Translations under genes and position numbers: made by a program | Assembly: GCA_019323575.1 (NCBI GenBank) | Contig: JAHWHB010000034.1 | Location: forward strand, 1-10,839 | Reading direction: 5' to 3' | From: Candidatus Woesearchaeota archaeon | GTDB lineage: Archaea; Nanobdellota; Nanobdellia; Woesearchaeales; ARS49 | Length of the DNA stretch: 10,839 bases | Part shown: positions 4,239-10,839 of the stretch, piece by piece | Position numbering within the stretch: the stretch's first letter is position 1 | Layout: every line of letters begins with the position of its first letter | The notes under the pieces: model-generated | What the model was told of the DNA's origin: nothing | Databases searched by the model: none | Seen by the model: only the letters and a program-made list of their open reading frames with translations

Positions 4239-7200
4239 ACTTAACGTAATAATCAATCAGCAAAATCAACATCACAATACCAAATATTATCAAAGGAACA
4301 AACGGAACAGTGCCGCACAATACAAGATTACCTATCAAGCCAACAAGCGAAAAGCCAGAGAACAAGTAAACAATCCAAATCAAAGCAGAAGACGGCTTGC
4401 GGAAAGCACGCAAAGCATAACCAATAACAAGCAGCACAGTCAACAACAACAGCATATTAACAGCCCACGAAGAAACACCGCAGAGACCAACAGCAAACTC
4501 CTTACGAGGAGGCAAACAATCCCTCTCGCAATTATTCACATTCTCAGTAGTCTGGCAGACACCATCACCACAGGTAGAATCCTCACAACCGTAGGGCGCG
4601 GGAAGCACTTTGGAATTAACAGGTTTACCGTAAATCACAACCTCACCAGGCTCGCAGTTCTCAATCCTCAACATAGCATACATCTGCGAAGGAGCACGCA
4701 GCCTGAAATCAGAGCTAAGCTCCCTCAAAAAGTACAACAAAGTATACCGCTCATCAGCAGCCCTGTTCAACATGAAATGATTCTGGGGGTGCTCCAAAAC
4801 ATCAACACAAACCCGCCTGAACTCGCCAGCCTTGGTAGCACTTGAAGCCTCAACCATCGCATCATTAGGAGTACCCAAGCCAAAAGCAGAACCAAAACCA
4901 AGCAAGTCACGAGTGCCAACCAAAGCAAAAGACTTAACATTGGGAAAAGGCTCAGGCATGCCAACCTGCAACGCCTCCAAAGTCTCCTTATGAACACCAA
5001 ACATAGGAGAATTATCATCATTATCCAACAAAACAGCAAACAAATCAAAAATGTTCTCAGCAGCACCGGCAACAGCAGTACCCTCAAAAGGAGTGCCAGC
5101 AACAATAACAGCATCAACCTTGGGAACAATATCAGGATTATCAAGCAAGAACCTCTGTGTTATAAGACCGCCAAGACTGTGAGCAATAAAGACAATCTTG
5201 TTATAATCACCAGAAACCGCGCGCAGCTTCTCATTCAAAGCAACAACAGCATCATCAGGCCTCATACCCTGATAAGCAAACACACCAACATCAACAGCAA
5301 CCTCCTCATCACGGAACTGCTTCAAGAAACTCTTCCACGCAAGATCAGGTGCGCTCATAAAACCATGAACAAGAACAACAAGCACAGGAGAATTAACATC
5401 GCGGGCCATAGTCAAATAAGCCTGCTCGCAGCCATTGCACTTGCTGCCGGCAATCATGAAAACAAAAGGAGAATACTGAGCAACATCATCAACATCAACA
5501 ACAAACATGTCATTCTCAACAGAGCCGCCGAGATATTTCCACTCACCGTCCTGCAAAACATAAAAGCCCAAAGAATACATATCAATATTCTTCTTCAAAA
5601 TCAAAGGAGCAGAAATACGAACATTAACATTCTCCCTAGGCTCGAAATCAAGCTCAAAAGGAGCGCCAATAGTCACAAGACCCTTATTCCTAATCTTAAC
5701 ATCAGCATTCCTCAAACCAACCTTCAAACCATCAACATCACCAGAAAACTCAACCTTAACACCAAGAGCAGACAACAGCTTGGAATCCTCAGACAAAACA
5801 ACACCTTCAGAAATCTCCTTCAAAATAATTTCAGGAACAACAGACTTATCAGACAAAAGCTGATAATCAAAACCAGCACAATCCAAAGTAGTCTTCAAAC
5901 CAACAGGCAGTTTCTTCTCCTTATCACTCCTGAAAACAGCAACAGCAGACTCAACAGGAACAACATTCATAGCAATATCAATATCACTGCCCTCACAATT
6001 CTGAACACGATAAGAACCAACAGGGACAAAACCCTCAGGAACACTCACAACACTCTCATCAAAAATAATATCGCCGTCAGTCTGCTTGTTAAAAGCAACA
6101 CAACAAGAAAACTCATCAGTACCGCAAGGAACACCAAAACCAGAAACAGTCTGAACAGCAAACTGATCAGGAGCAGGCTCAGCAACATTCACAGTCTTAT
6201 CCCTTTCCCTTCTTCCACACTCTGAATCATCCCAGAAATAATGACCACGCCTGTTTTCGCAAGTCTGCACAGGAGTCGAGGAATCAGCAAAACAAGGCTG
6301 GGTAGCCCTGCTGCCAGGACACTCACACAACAAAATATCATCAATCTGATTATTGCAGTCATCATCCTTGCCGTTGCAAACCTCAAAACGAGGGGCAACA
6401 CCAGGCTCAACAACAACCCAATGCTCATCCTGGCACTCCAAAACAGCCGGACGGCAAATACCAACCCGCTCGCCAACAGTTTTCTTCTCACCATCAACGC
6501 ATTCAACAGGAACAGGAGGGCAGACATCAACAGCATCACTAAAAGCACTGCCGTAAAAAGACTGCGAGAAAGGATCAAAAACAACACTGCAATCAACACC
6601 AACAGCAGTCCAGCCAAACTGATTATACAAACCGGCAGACTTGTCAAAAATAAAACCAGGAGAAGAAATATCACACATGTTCTGACCAACAAGACAGACA
6701 TTCTCCTTAGGACCATCAATTATCTTACTAACAGAATAACACTGTCCGGAAGACTTGGAAAGAAGCCGGCCCTGCAAGAAATTATTATTCTCATCACAAC
6801 ACGCAGAAGGAACATTAGAATTCTCCTGACAGCAAGGATTAGGATACTCAACACCATCAACAGCAATATACAACGGGCAAACAGTGCAGTCATCAGGAGA
6901 AAGAGTGAAAACCTGAACGTCCTTTTTCTGCTGGGTGTCCTGTGCTATAGACTTCAAAACAAGACGCCACTCAGCAGGAGGATTCTTCAAAACCTTCTTA
7001 ACAGTCTGAACACACTCCTCATCATCAGACTTGCAGGAATCAGTGCGGCCGTCAACAAGCCCGTCAATAATGTCAGTAACTGACAAGTCAGGCTTAGGAC
7101 CCTTAGACTCGATTAAATAAGCAGGGAAGCCCTCAGAAGACATCACATAACCAGTACTCAAAAAGTCAATCCTGTCAATAGGCTGCTTCCAATAATGATA

Positions 7201-8937
7201 CCAGCCACGAGTCCAATAAATCGAAAGAACACCATCAGAAACATCACACTGTGCTTTCGAAACAGCAATAATGTGCGGACCGGAAACACACATCTCCGCA
7301 GGCTCATCAACAACACCATAATACTTAGAACGCTCACCAAGCCTAGACTTAAACTCAGCCTGCTTCTCATAATAAAACTCAGCATCAGCAGGAGGGTAAC
7401 CCTCGGGCAGAACAGCCCAGCGGCGCAAACCATCACTGCCAGCAACAGTAAAAGCATCCAGGTAATGCTCATCAGAACCAAACATCTCCATACCAACATT
7501 CTGGTCCCAGCAAGCCTGGAACGAAGGGAAACCAGCATCAATCTCAGGATTTGTCAAAAGCTCACCAGCAGGAGAGGCAACAGCAACACTCCAAGGACGG
7601 AAATTCTGAGGAGAACGAATGCCAGAGGCAACCTCATCAACCTGCTCGCACAACCCAGGATTCTTATAACAACGCTTAATATACGGCCCTCCACCGCCAC
7701 CACCCCCGCCACCAGCAGGCTGAGGAGCGCACTGGCAATTAGCATTACAAAAATTAGAACCCGGACAATTCACAGGATCAGGACCAGGAGCAGGAGGATC
7801 GCATTTCTCGCTAGGCTGAACAAAACCATCACCGCAAATAGAACACCTCTTATAACCAAGCCCAAGAGCACAAAACATAGCTCCGGCAGGACACAAATAT
7901 GCAGGAATAGTGCAAGTGCCAACCGGAGGCCAAGGAGGAGTACACGCAGTACCTGCAGGAGGGAAAACACCGCCGCAAGGACCATAAGGACCTATATGGA
8001 GAGAGTCACACACGTCCTGAACACCTAACGCCGGGAAATTAGTAATCCAGCACAAAGAAGTACCAAGAGGACAAGCCTGAAGAGCAGGAAAACCGCCAAA
8101 AGCCTCAGGCTCACACACCAAATCAGAACCACACAGAAACCCGGCAGGACAAGCGCCAAAAATAGGAGGACAACAAGCAGGCGGAGGCATAATCCAAGGA
8201 CACGCAGCAGGATAATTCTGAACATTAAAAGAAGACAAACCAAAAGACTCATCAACCTGAACAGAAGGACTGAAAGACTCAGCAAAACTCAAACTCAAAT
8301 TCAAAGAAGGAACATACAAAGAGGAATTAAAAGAAGGCGCAGAAAACAAAAGACTAAACGTACTGCCTGAAGAAACAACACCAATCAAATCAACCTTTAC
8401 AGAAGAAACATTACTGACAAAAGTCAGACTGCCATTAGAAATCGTAATCTGAGCAGGATTAACAAAATCAGAAGCAGAAATATTAACACCAAAAGAAACA
8501 TTGGAAACATTAAAATCATAAACAATAGTAGAAGGGTCAAGAGGACCTTCAGAAATACTGAAAGAAACAGAATCATTCCCGACAGAAAGATTATAAGAGC
8601 CATTGGCGAAAACACCAACACGCAGCCAGACCTCCATAACAGAACTGTTCAATATTGATTGATTCAGAATAAAAATGTCAGCAGAGGAAACACTGGCAGT
8701 CTGATTGGTAAAACTACCATACAACAGCAAAGGAGCAACAGCACCCTGAGCAACACTCGAAGGAGAAACACCAGTCAAAACAGGCTGGAAAACCTGCGCG
8801 CCAGTAGGACTTCCTGAAAAGAAATCCTTAAGCCAGCCAAAAAAGCCAGAGAAAAAACCGCCGCCAGCAGCCACAGGTACAACTAATACTAACAAGATAA
8901 CCGCTACTACAAACAGTTTCTGCGCCTCTTTTCTCAC
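4210..8937 (-). CDS. Giant secreted mosaic protein: TIG/Ig-like, Cys-rich, lipase-type hydrolase, C-terminal TM anchor
   Basis: About 1575 aa, numbered from a GTG start. Signal peptide 1-24 (VRKEAQK then a hydrophobic core). TIG/IPT-like domain ~53-138 and a second beta-rich domain to ~225; residues 78-215 hold 13 N-x-S/T sequons. Cys-rich region 245-433 with a CGDG...E-K-C-D motif (368-380, DUF4215-like) and a nine-Gly linker (409-417). A MopE-like metal motif, CNGKDDDCNNQIDD, is at 854-867. A beta domain (~1088-1163) precedes an alpha/beta hydrolase at ~1183-1408: oxyanion HGF 1191-1193, nucleophile S1254 in AHSLGG, likely acid D1344, likely base H1387. A second CGDG Cys motif (1456-1474) and three TM helices (~1490-1509, 1516-1541, 1543-1564) end it. 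It is probably a cell-surface lipase/esterase or adhesin-hydrolase. A TTG at 8958 would extend it by seven residues, but GTG has AGGGGAA eight bases upstream and fits the TATA box better. Confidence 0.85.
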   Translation of the reverse strand: MRKEAQKLFVVAVILLVLVVPVAAGGGFFSGFFGWLKDFFSGSPTGAQVFQPVLTGVSPSSVAQGAVAPLLLYGSFTNQTASVSSADIFILNQSILNSSVMEVWLRVGVFANGSYNLSVGNDSVSFSISEGPLDPSTIVYDFNVSNVSFGVNISASDFVNPAQITISNGSLTFVSNVSSVKVDLIGVVSSGSTFSLLFSAPSFNSSLYVPSLNLSLSFAESFSPSVQVDESFGLSSFNVQNYPAACPWIMPPPACCPPIFGACPAGFLCGSDLVCEPEAFGGFPALQACPLGTSLCWITNFPALGVQDVCDSLHIGPYGPCGGVFPPAGTACTPPWPPVGTCTIPAYLCPAGAMFCALGLGYKRCSICGDGFVQPSEKCDPPAPGPDPVNCPGSNFCNANCQCAPQPAGGGGGGGGGPYIKRCYKNPGLCEQVDEVASGIRSPQNFRPWSVAVASPAGELLTNPEIDAGFPSFQACWDQNVGMEMFGSDEHYLDAFTVAGSDGLRRWAVLPEGYPPADAEFYYEKQAEFKSRLGERSKYYGVVDEPAEMCVSGPHIIAVSKAQCDVSDGVLSIYWTRGWYHYWKQPIDRIDFLSTGYVMSSEGFPAYLIESKGPKPDLSVTDIIDGLVDGRTDSCKSDDEECVQTVKKVLKNPPAEWRLVLKSIAQDTQQKKDVQVFTLSPDDCTVCPLYIAVDGVEYPNPCCQENSNVPSACCDENNNFLQGRLLSKSSGQCYSVSKIIDGPKENVCLVGQNMCDISSPGFIFDKSAGLYNQFGWTAVGVDCSVVFDPFSQSFYGSAFSDAVDVCPPVPVECVDGEKKTVGERVGICRPAVLECQDEHWVVVEPGVAPRFEVCNGKDDDCNNQIDDILLCECPGSRATQPCFADSSTPVQTCENRRGHYFWDDSECGRRERDKTVNVAEPAPDQFAVQTVSGFGVPCGTDEFSCCVAFNKQTDGDIIFDESVVSVPEGFVPVGSYRVQNCEGSDIDIAMNVVPVESAVAVFRSDKEKKLPVGLKTTLDCAGFDYQLLSDKSVVPEIILKEISEGVVLSEDSKLLSALGVKVEFSGDVDGLKVGLRNADVKIRNKGLVTIGAPFELDFEPRENVNVRISAPLILKKNIDMYSLGFYVLQDGEWKYLGGSVENDMFVVDVDDVAQYSPFVFMIAGSKCNGCEQAYLTMARDVNSPVLVVLVHGFMSAPDLAWKSFLKQFRDEEVAVDVGVFAYQGMRPDDAVVALNEKLRAVSGDYNKIVFIAHSLGGLITQRFLLDNPDIVPKVDAVIVAGTPFEGTAVAGAAENIFDLFAVLLDNDDNSPMFGVHKETLEALQVGMPEPFPNVKSFALVGTRDLLGFGSAFGLGTPNDAMVEASSATKAGEFRRVCVDVLEHPQNHFMLNRAADERYTLLYFLRELSSDFRLRAPSQMYAMLRIENCEPGEVVIYGKPVNSKVLPAPYGCEDSTCGDGVCQTTENVNNCERDCLPPRKEFAVGLCGVSSWAVNMLLLLTVLLVIGYALRAFRKPSSALIWIVYLFSGFSLVGLIGNLVLCGTVPFVPLIIFGIVMLILLIDYYVKFIPRFYRWH

Positions 8938-8945
8938 AGTAAATT

Positions 8946-8949
8946 CCCC
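8946..8949 (-). promoter_or_regulatory. Ribosome binding site favouring the GTG start at 8937
   Basis: On the minus strand AAAAGGGGAA precedes GTG 8937 with eight bases of spacing. The upstream TTG at 8958 has no such site and would sit at or before the predicted transcription start. Confidence 0.5.
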
Positions 8950-8975
8950 TTTTCCCAAACCTAACGAAAATTCAA

Positions 8976-8987
8976 CTATATAAAAAC
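8976..8987 (-). promoter_or_regulatory. TATA box of the giant surface-protein gene
   Basis: The minus strand reads GTTTTTATATAG. It is centred about 44 nt before the GTG start, so the mRNA should have a leader of about 20 nt containing the AGGGG SD. The T-run inside this box may also serve to end Alba transcription, since it lies about 24 nt past the Alba stop. Confidence 0.6.
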
Positions 8988-8991
8988 GTTG

Positions 8992-9003
8992 CTATAATTA
9001 TAG
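8992..9003. promoter_or_regulatory. 12-bp palindrome upstream of the surface-protein TATA box
   Basis: CTATAATTATAG is a perfect 12-bp palindrome located 5 nt upstream of the TATA box, where BRE-binding by TFB or a regulator would take place. It may be an operator or simply AT-rich sequence between two genes. Confidence 0.35.
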
Positions 9004-9010
9004 TCAGAGC

Positions 9011-9292
9011 TTACAACCTGGTCAAAGAAATCTCAATAGTAGAGACCCTGACCTGCCTACCTTCACGATTGGTGAACTCCTCAGAATTAACACGGATATC
9101 ACCAATAGCAACACTCCTGTCCAAGAAACGCTTAGTAGCAACCTCAGCAACATCAACCGCACGAGAAATAAACTTGCCGCGCGCCTTGATAATCACCTCA
9201 GGCGCCTGGTTTGTGGTAAACTGCATCACAACACCAGTCACATAGTTCATAAAAGGCTTGTTTCCAATAAAAATACTGTTGTCTTCTGCCAT
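9011..9292 (-). CDS. albA: Alba DNA/RNA-binding chromatin protein
   Basis: The protein is 93 aa, the usual Alba length. Family features in order are IGNKPFMNYV (9-18) at the first strand/helix, EVIIKARGKFISRAVDVAEVATKRFL in the centre, and the C-terminal hairpin ending REGRQVRVSTIEISL. Alba dimers coat DNA and bind RNA in most archaea. The DNA-facing loop reads G-N-K-P, where Sulfolobus Alba has G-K-K-P, so the position matching the acetylated Lys16 is Asn while the next Lys is kept. The gene lies 17 bases after the eS17 stop, with a GGGGGTG ribosome binding site seven bases before the ATG, so it is probably co-transcribed with eS17. Downstream, the T-rich TATA region of the surface-protein gene may end transcription. 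Confidence 0.97.
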   Translation of the reverse strand: MAEDNSIFIGNKPFMNYVTGVVMQFTTNQAPEVIIKARGKFISRAVDVAEVATKRFLDRSVAIGDIRVNSEEFTNREGRQVRVSTIEISLTRL

Positions 9293-9309
9293 CCCTAAAC
9301 ACCCCCGGT

Positions 9310-9501
9310 TTATTCTTCTCCAGTCTTCATCAGACGAGTAACGTAACCTGCAATCGCATTCCTGATCTTCTTACTCGCGTCACCAATAAGTCCGCCAACT
9401 ATCTTCTTGTTCTCCTCAAACTCAGTCGTGAACCTATCCCTATACTGCTTCATAAGCTCAAACGTGAGCCTCTTAATCAACTGAGTCTTAATACGCCCCA
9501 T
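9310..9501 (-). CDS. rps17e: 30S ribosomal protein eS17 (S17e)
   Basis: The protein is 63 aa, the normal short archaeal form. It begins MGRIKTQLIKR, has the FTTEFEENKKIV block and ends with KKIRNAIAGYVTRLMK, all characteristic of eS17. This protein belongs to the small ribosomal subunit and is found only in archaea and eukaryotes. The ATG at 9501 lies about 26-28 nt from a TATA box that overlaps the stop codon of the upstream gene, so a leaderless transcript starting here is likely. Alba follows after 17 bases. Codons are T/G-ending, for example AAG, GAG and ACT. Confidence 0.97.
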   Translation of the reverse strand: MGRIKTQLIKRLTFELMKQYRDRFTTEFEENKKIVGGLIGDASKKIRNAIAGYVTRLMKTGEE

Positions 9502-9522
9502 AAAGAAACACCATATAGGAAC

Positions 9523-9532
9523 TGTTTAAAAA
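9523..9532 (-). promoter_or_regulatory. TATA box of the eS17-Alba unit, overlapping an upstream stop codon
   Basis: The minus strand reads CTTTTTAAAC around 9523-9534. Its TTTAAA core (9525-9530) contains the TAA stop (9528-9526) of the arginase-like gene and is centred about 27 nt before ATG 9501. The eS17-Alba pair can therefore be transcribed independently of argS. Confidence 0.55.
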
Positions 9533-10041
9533 GGTTTCGCTAGCTCAGACAACAGTTTACCAGTCAAAACAGAAGGACTTCCAAGAACACAAGCACAGGA
9601 ATAATTCTTCAGAACCCTTAACCTTTGAAGGAAATACAACAACTCCCTAACAGACAAACCGCCAGGAAGCTCAACAACAGACAGAGAAACACACAAACAA
9701 AAAGAAGAAAAACTCCTGGAAGCCTCCATCACAGCATCACAAACATTAGAAATACCTTCATGAATGATAGAATTAACAGGAAAAAACTTAATGTTCTTAG
9801 CTTTCAAAAACTCCCTTTCTTTCCCAGACAAGAAATGACCGCCAAGAAGAACACCATTCCTGCAAGAGTTCAGCAAAGAAGCATCAGCAGAAAACAAAAC
9901 AACATCCTTGTCTTTCAAAAAACCAGAAACATCATCAGCCAAAACAAGCTCGGCATCAGCAATATTGTCAACTTTTTGCAAAGAAGGACTAAAGCCGGAC
10001 TCAGACAACGGAAGAATGATTTCAGGACCGAAATACTTCAT
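9526..10041 (-). CDS. Short arginase/agmatinase-fold-like protein lacking metal ligands
   Basis: The protein is 171 aa from ATG 10041. The C-terminal two thirds resemble the last part of ureohydrolases. GGHFLSGKEREFLKAKNIKF (67-86) corresponds to the agmatinase iGiRs...E...gi segment, followed by SIIHEGISNVCDAVME. CVSLSVVELPGGLSVREL (117-134) aligns with the family's S-x-D-x-D-x-x-D-P...P-G-G-L-x-x-R-E-L. The two metal-binding Asp of SxDxD are Ser121 and Val123, and the DP-x-x-x-P-G loop is missing. The N-terminal part lacks GGDH and DAHxD motifs. It is about half the length of agmatinase, so catalysis is unlikely. The ATG shares one base with the argS stop (TGATG), and GGTGAG lies five bases upstream, supporting ATG over GTG 10044. 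Coupled to argS; function unknown. The homology is read by eye. Confidence 0.6.
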   Translation of the reverse strand: MKYFGPEIILPLSESGFSPSLQKVDNIADAELVLADDVSGFLKDKDVVLFSADASLLNSCRNGVLLGGHFLSGKEREFLKAKNIKFFPVNSIIHEGISNVCDAVMEASRSFSSFCLCVSLSVVELPGGLSVRELLYFLQRLRVLKNYSCACVLGSPSVLTGKLLSELAKPF

Positions 10042-10839
10042 CACATCTCACCAGGCGCGGAAATGCCAAGCAAGCGCAAACCGTTCTCAATAACCTGGCG
10101 GGAAGCCTCAACAAGAGTCAAACGCGCAACCTGAACACTCTTATCCTTCTCACCCATACAGGAACACTTATGATAAAACTCATTAAACGCGCGGCCAAAC
10201 TCAATCAAATACTGAGCAAGAATATGAGGCTTGTACTGCTTCAAAGAATCCTCAACCCTTGAAGAAAACTTAGACAACAATTTGATAACCTTGATTTCAG
10301 AAGGCTCTTGCAGCAAAGAAGCATCAAAAGATTTGGACTTGAACTTCGCCTTCTTCAAAATACTCGCAGCACGAGCATGAGTGTACATCAAATAAGGACC
10401 AGTATCACCCTCAAAAGAAAGAATGCGCTTCAAGTCAAAAACAACATCCTTGACACGATCATTCAACAAGTCGCCAAAGAAAATAGCGCCAACAGCAACA
10501 GAACGAGCAACCTCATCCTTATTCTTCAAATCAGGATTCTTCTCCTCAATAGTCTTCTTCGCAAGAGCAATTGTTTCCTCAAGCACGTCCTCCATGAAAA
10601 CAGCCTTGCCCTTTCTCGTAGCCATTTTGCCGCCCTCAGGAGAAAGATACAAACCAAAAGCAATGTGAACATAAGTCTTCTCAAAACCAAGCATCTTCAT
10701 AAGTTTGAACAACTGCTCAAAATGCAAAGACTGCTCATGACCAACAACATACAAAATTGAGTCAAAATTAAACTCATCAATACGGTCAATCAAAGCAGCA
10801 ACATCACGGCTGGCATAAGTAGTGCTTTCATCAGACTTT
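10041..10839 (-). CDS. argS: Arginyl-tRNA synthetase, C-terminal part
   Basis: The gene is truncated by the right window edge; about 265 C-terminal codons are present, and the frame continues open to the edge. It begins in the K-S-D-x-S-T-T-Y-A-x-R-D-V-A segment typical of class I ArgRS. It then contains VVGHEQSLHFEQLFKLMKML, the FGLYLSPEGGKMATRKG segment (KMSK-loop equivalent, here KMAT as in other KMSTRKG-type ArgRS) and the C-terminal DALR anticodon-binding helical domain (DTGPYLMYTHARAASILKKA through FNEFYHKCSCM and ending RLLGISAPGEM). The enzyme charges tRNA-Arg using ATP; a tRNA-Arg(UCG) is found at 3523-3638 in the same window. Its stop overlaps the start of the downstream arginase-like gene. 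Its promoter and catalytic HIGH region are outside the window. Confidence 0.95.
   Translation of the reverse strand, partial: KSDESTTYASRDVAALIDRIDEFNFDSILYVVGHEQSLHFEQLFKLMKMLGFEKTYVHIAFGLYLSPEGGKMATRKGKAVFMEDVLEETIALAKKTIEEKNPDLKNKDEVARSVAVGAIFFGDLLNDRVKDVVFDLKRILSFEGDTGPYLMYTHARAASILKKAKFKSKSFDASLLQEPSEIKVIKLLSKFSSRVEDSLKQYKPHILAQYLIEFGRAFNEFYHKCSCMGEKDKSVQVARLTLVEASRQVIENGLRLLGISAPGEM

Noticed and set aside
4990..6225. Long plus-strand open frame (411 codons) opposite the surface-protein gene, and similar frames at 4213-4845, 6241-7083 and 7195-8028
   Set aside because: These are antisense to a gene with clear domains. Their Asn/Thr/Ile/Arg-rich products have no motifs, and they arise because the A+C-rich strand has few stop codons. 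No promoters or SD sites were found.
7684..7720. Repeat array in the surface-protein gene
   Set aside because: It encodes a nine-glycine linker with varied GGN codons, a low-complexity hinge and not a DNA repeat element.
1..10839. CRISPR array, insertion sequence, toxin-antitoxin or other defence system
   Set aside because: No regularly spaced repeats, transposase or Cas-like motifs, or TA-like gene pairs were seen on either strand.

Overview
This window comes from an archaeal chromosome. It encodes two archaeal information-processing proteins (Alba chromatin protein and ribosomal protein eS17). It also carries an archaeal-type tRNA-Arg interrupted at the canonical 37/38 position, tRNAs without an encoded CCA, and TATA boxes about 28 nt ahead of start codons or tRNA 5' ends. 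Several mRNAs look leaderless. Small genes, tight packing, overlapping gene ends and one very large Cys-rich surface protein suggest a DPANN-type archaeon (Woesearchaeota/Pacearchaeota-like). That lineage is an inference, not a demonstrated assignment.

Layout, left to right. 1-242 (-): N-terminal part of a CPA2/Kef-type cation:proton antiporter. 243-484: a non-coding stretch with tRNA-Pro(UGG) on the minus strand and, just past its 3' end, a partial second copy of that 3' end fused to a palindromic segment. 485-2826 (+): three monocistronic plus-strand genes, each with its own TATA box: a four-TM protein, a protein with two CxH-ending zinc motifs and a coiled coil, and a membrane-anchored DsbA-type thioredoxin. 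2833-3476 (-): a two-gene membrane operon (bacterial-PH-domain protein plus a 66-aa two-TM protein, stop and start overlapping). 3523-3638 (-): intron-containing tRNA-Arg(UCG), which shares a symmetrical TTTAAA box with the divergent PmtA-like methyltransferase (3696-4238, +). 4210-8937 (-): a ~1575-aa secreted, C-terminally membrane-anchored mosaic protein with a TIG/Ig-like N-terminus rich in N-glycosylation sequons, Cys-rich modules, a MopE-like metal motif and an alpha/beta-hydrolase (lipase) domain. 9011-10839 (-): a housekeeping cluster, in transcription order argS (partial) - arginase-like degenerate protein - eS17 - Alba.

The genes do not form one pathway. The right end is translation and chromatin. 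The left and centre are cell-envelope functions: antiporter, DsbA-like thiol oxidoreductase, PH-domain membrane proteins, possible lipid methyltransferase and giant surface hydrolase. A secreted DsbA-like oxidase close to a giant protein with many cysteines is a plausible functional link, but only by inference.

A striking global feature is strand asymmetry: the plus strand is strongly A+C-rich whichever strand is coding. Plus-strand genes use A/C-ending codons and minus-strand genes use T/G-ending codons. This also explains the many long antisense shadow ORFs. I found no CRISPR array, insertion sequence or recognisable defence system.
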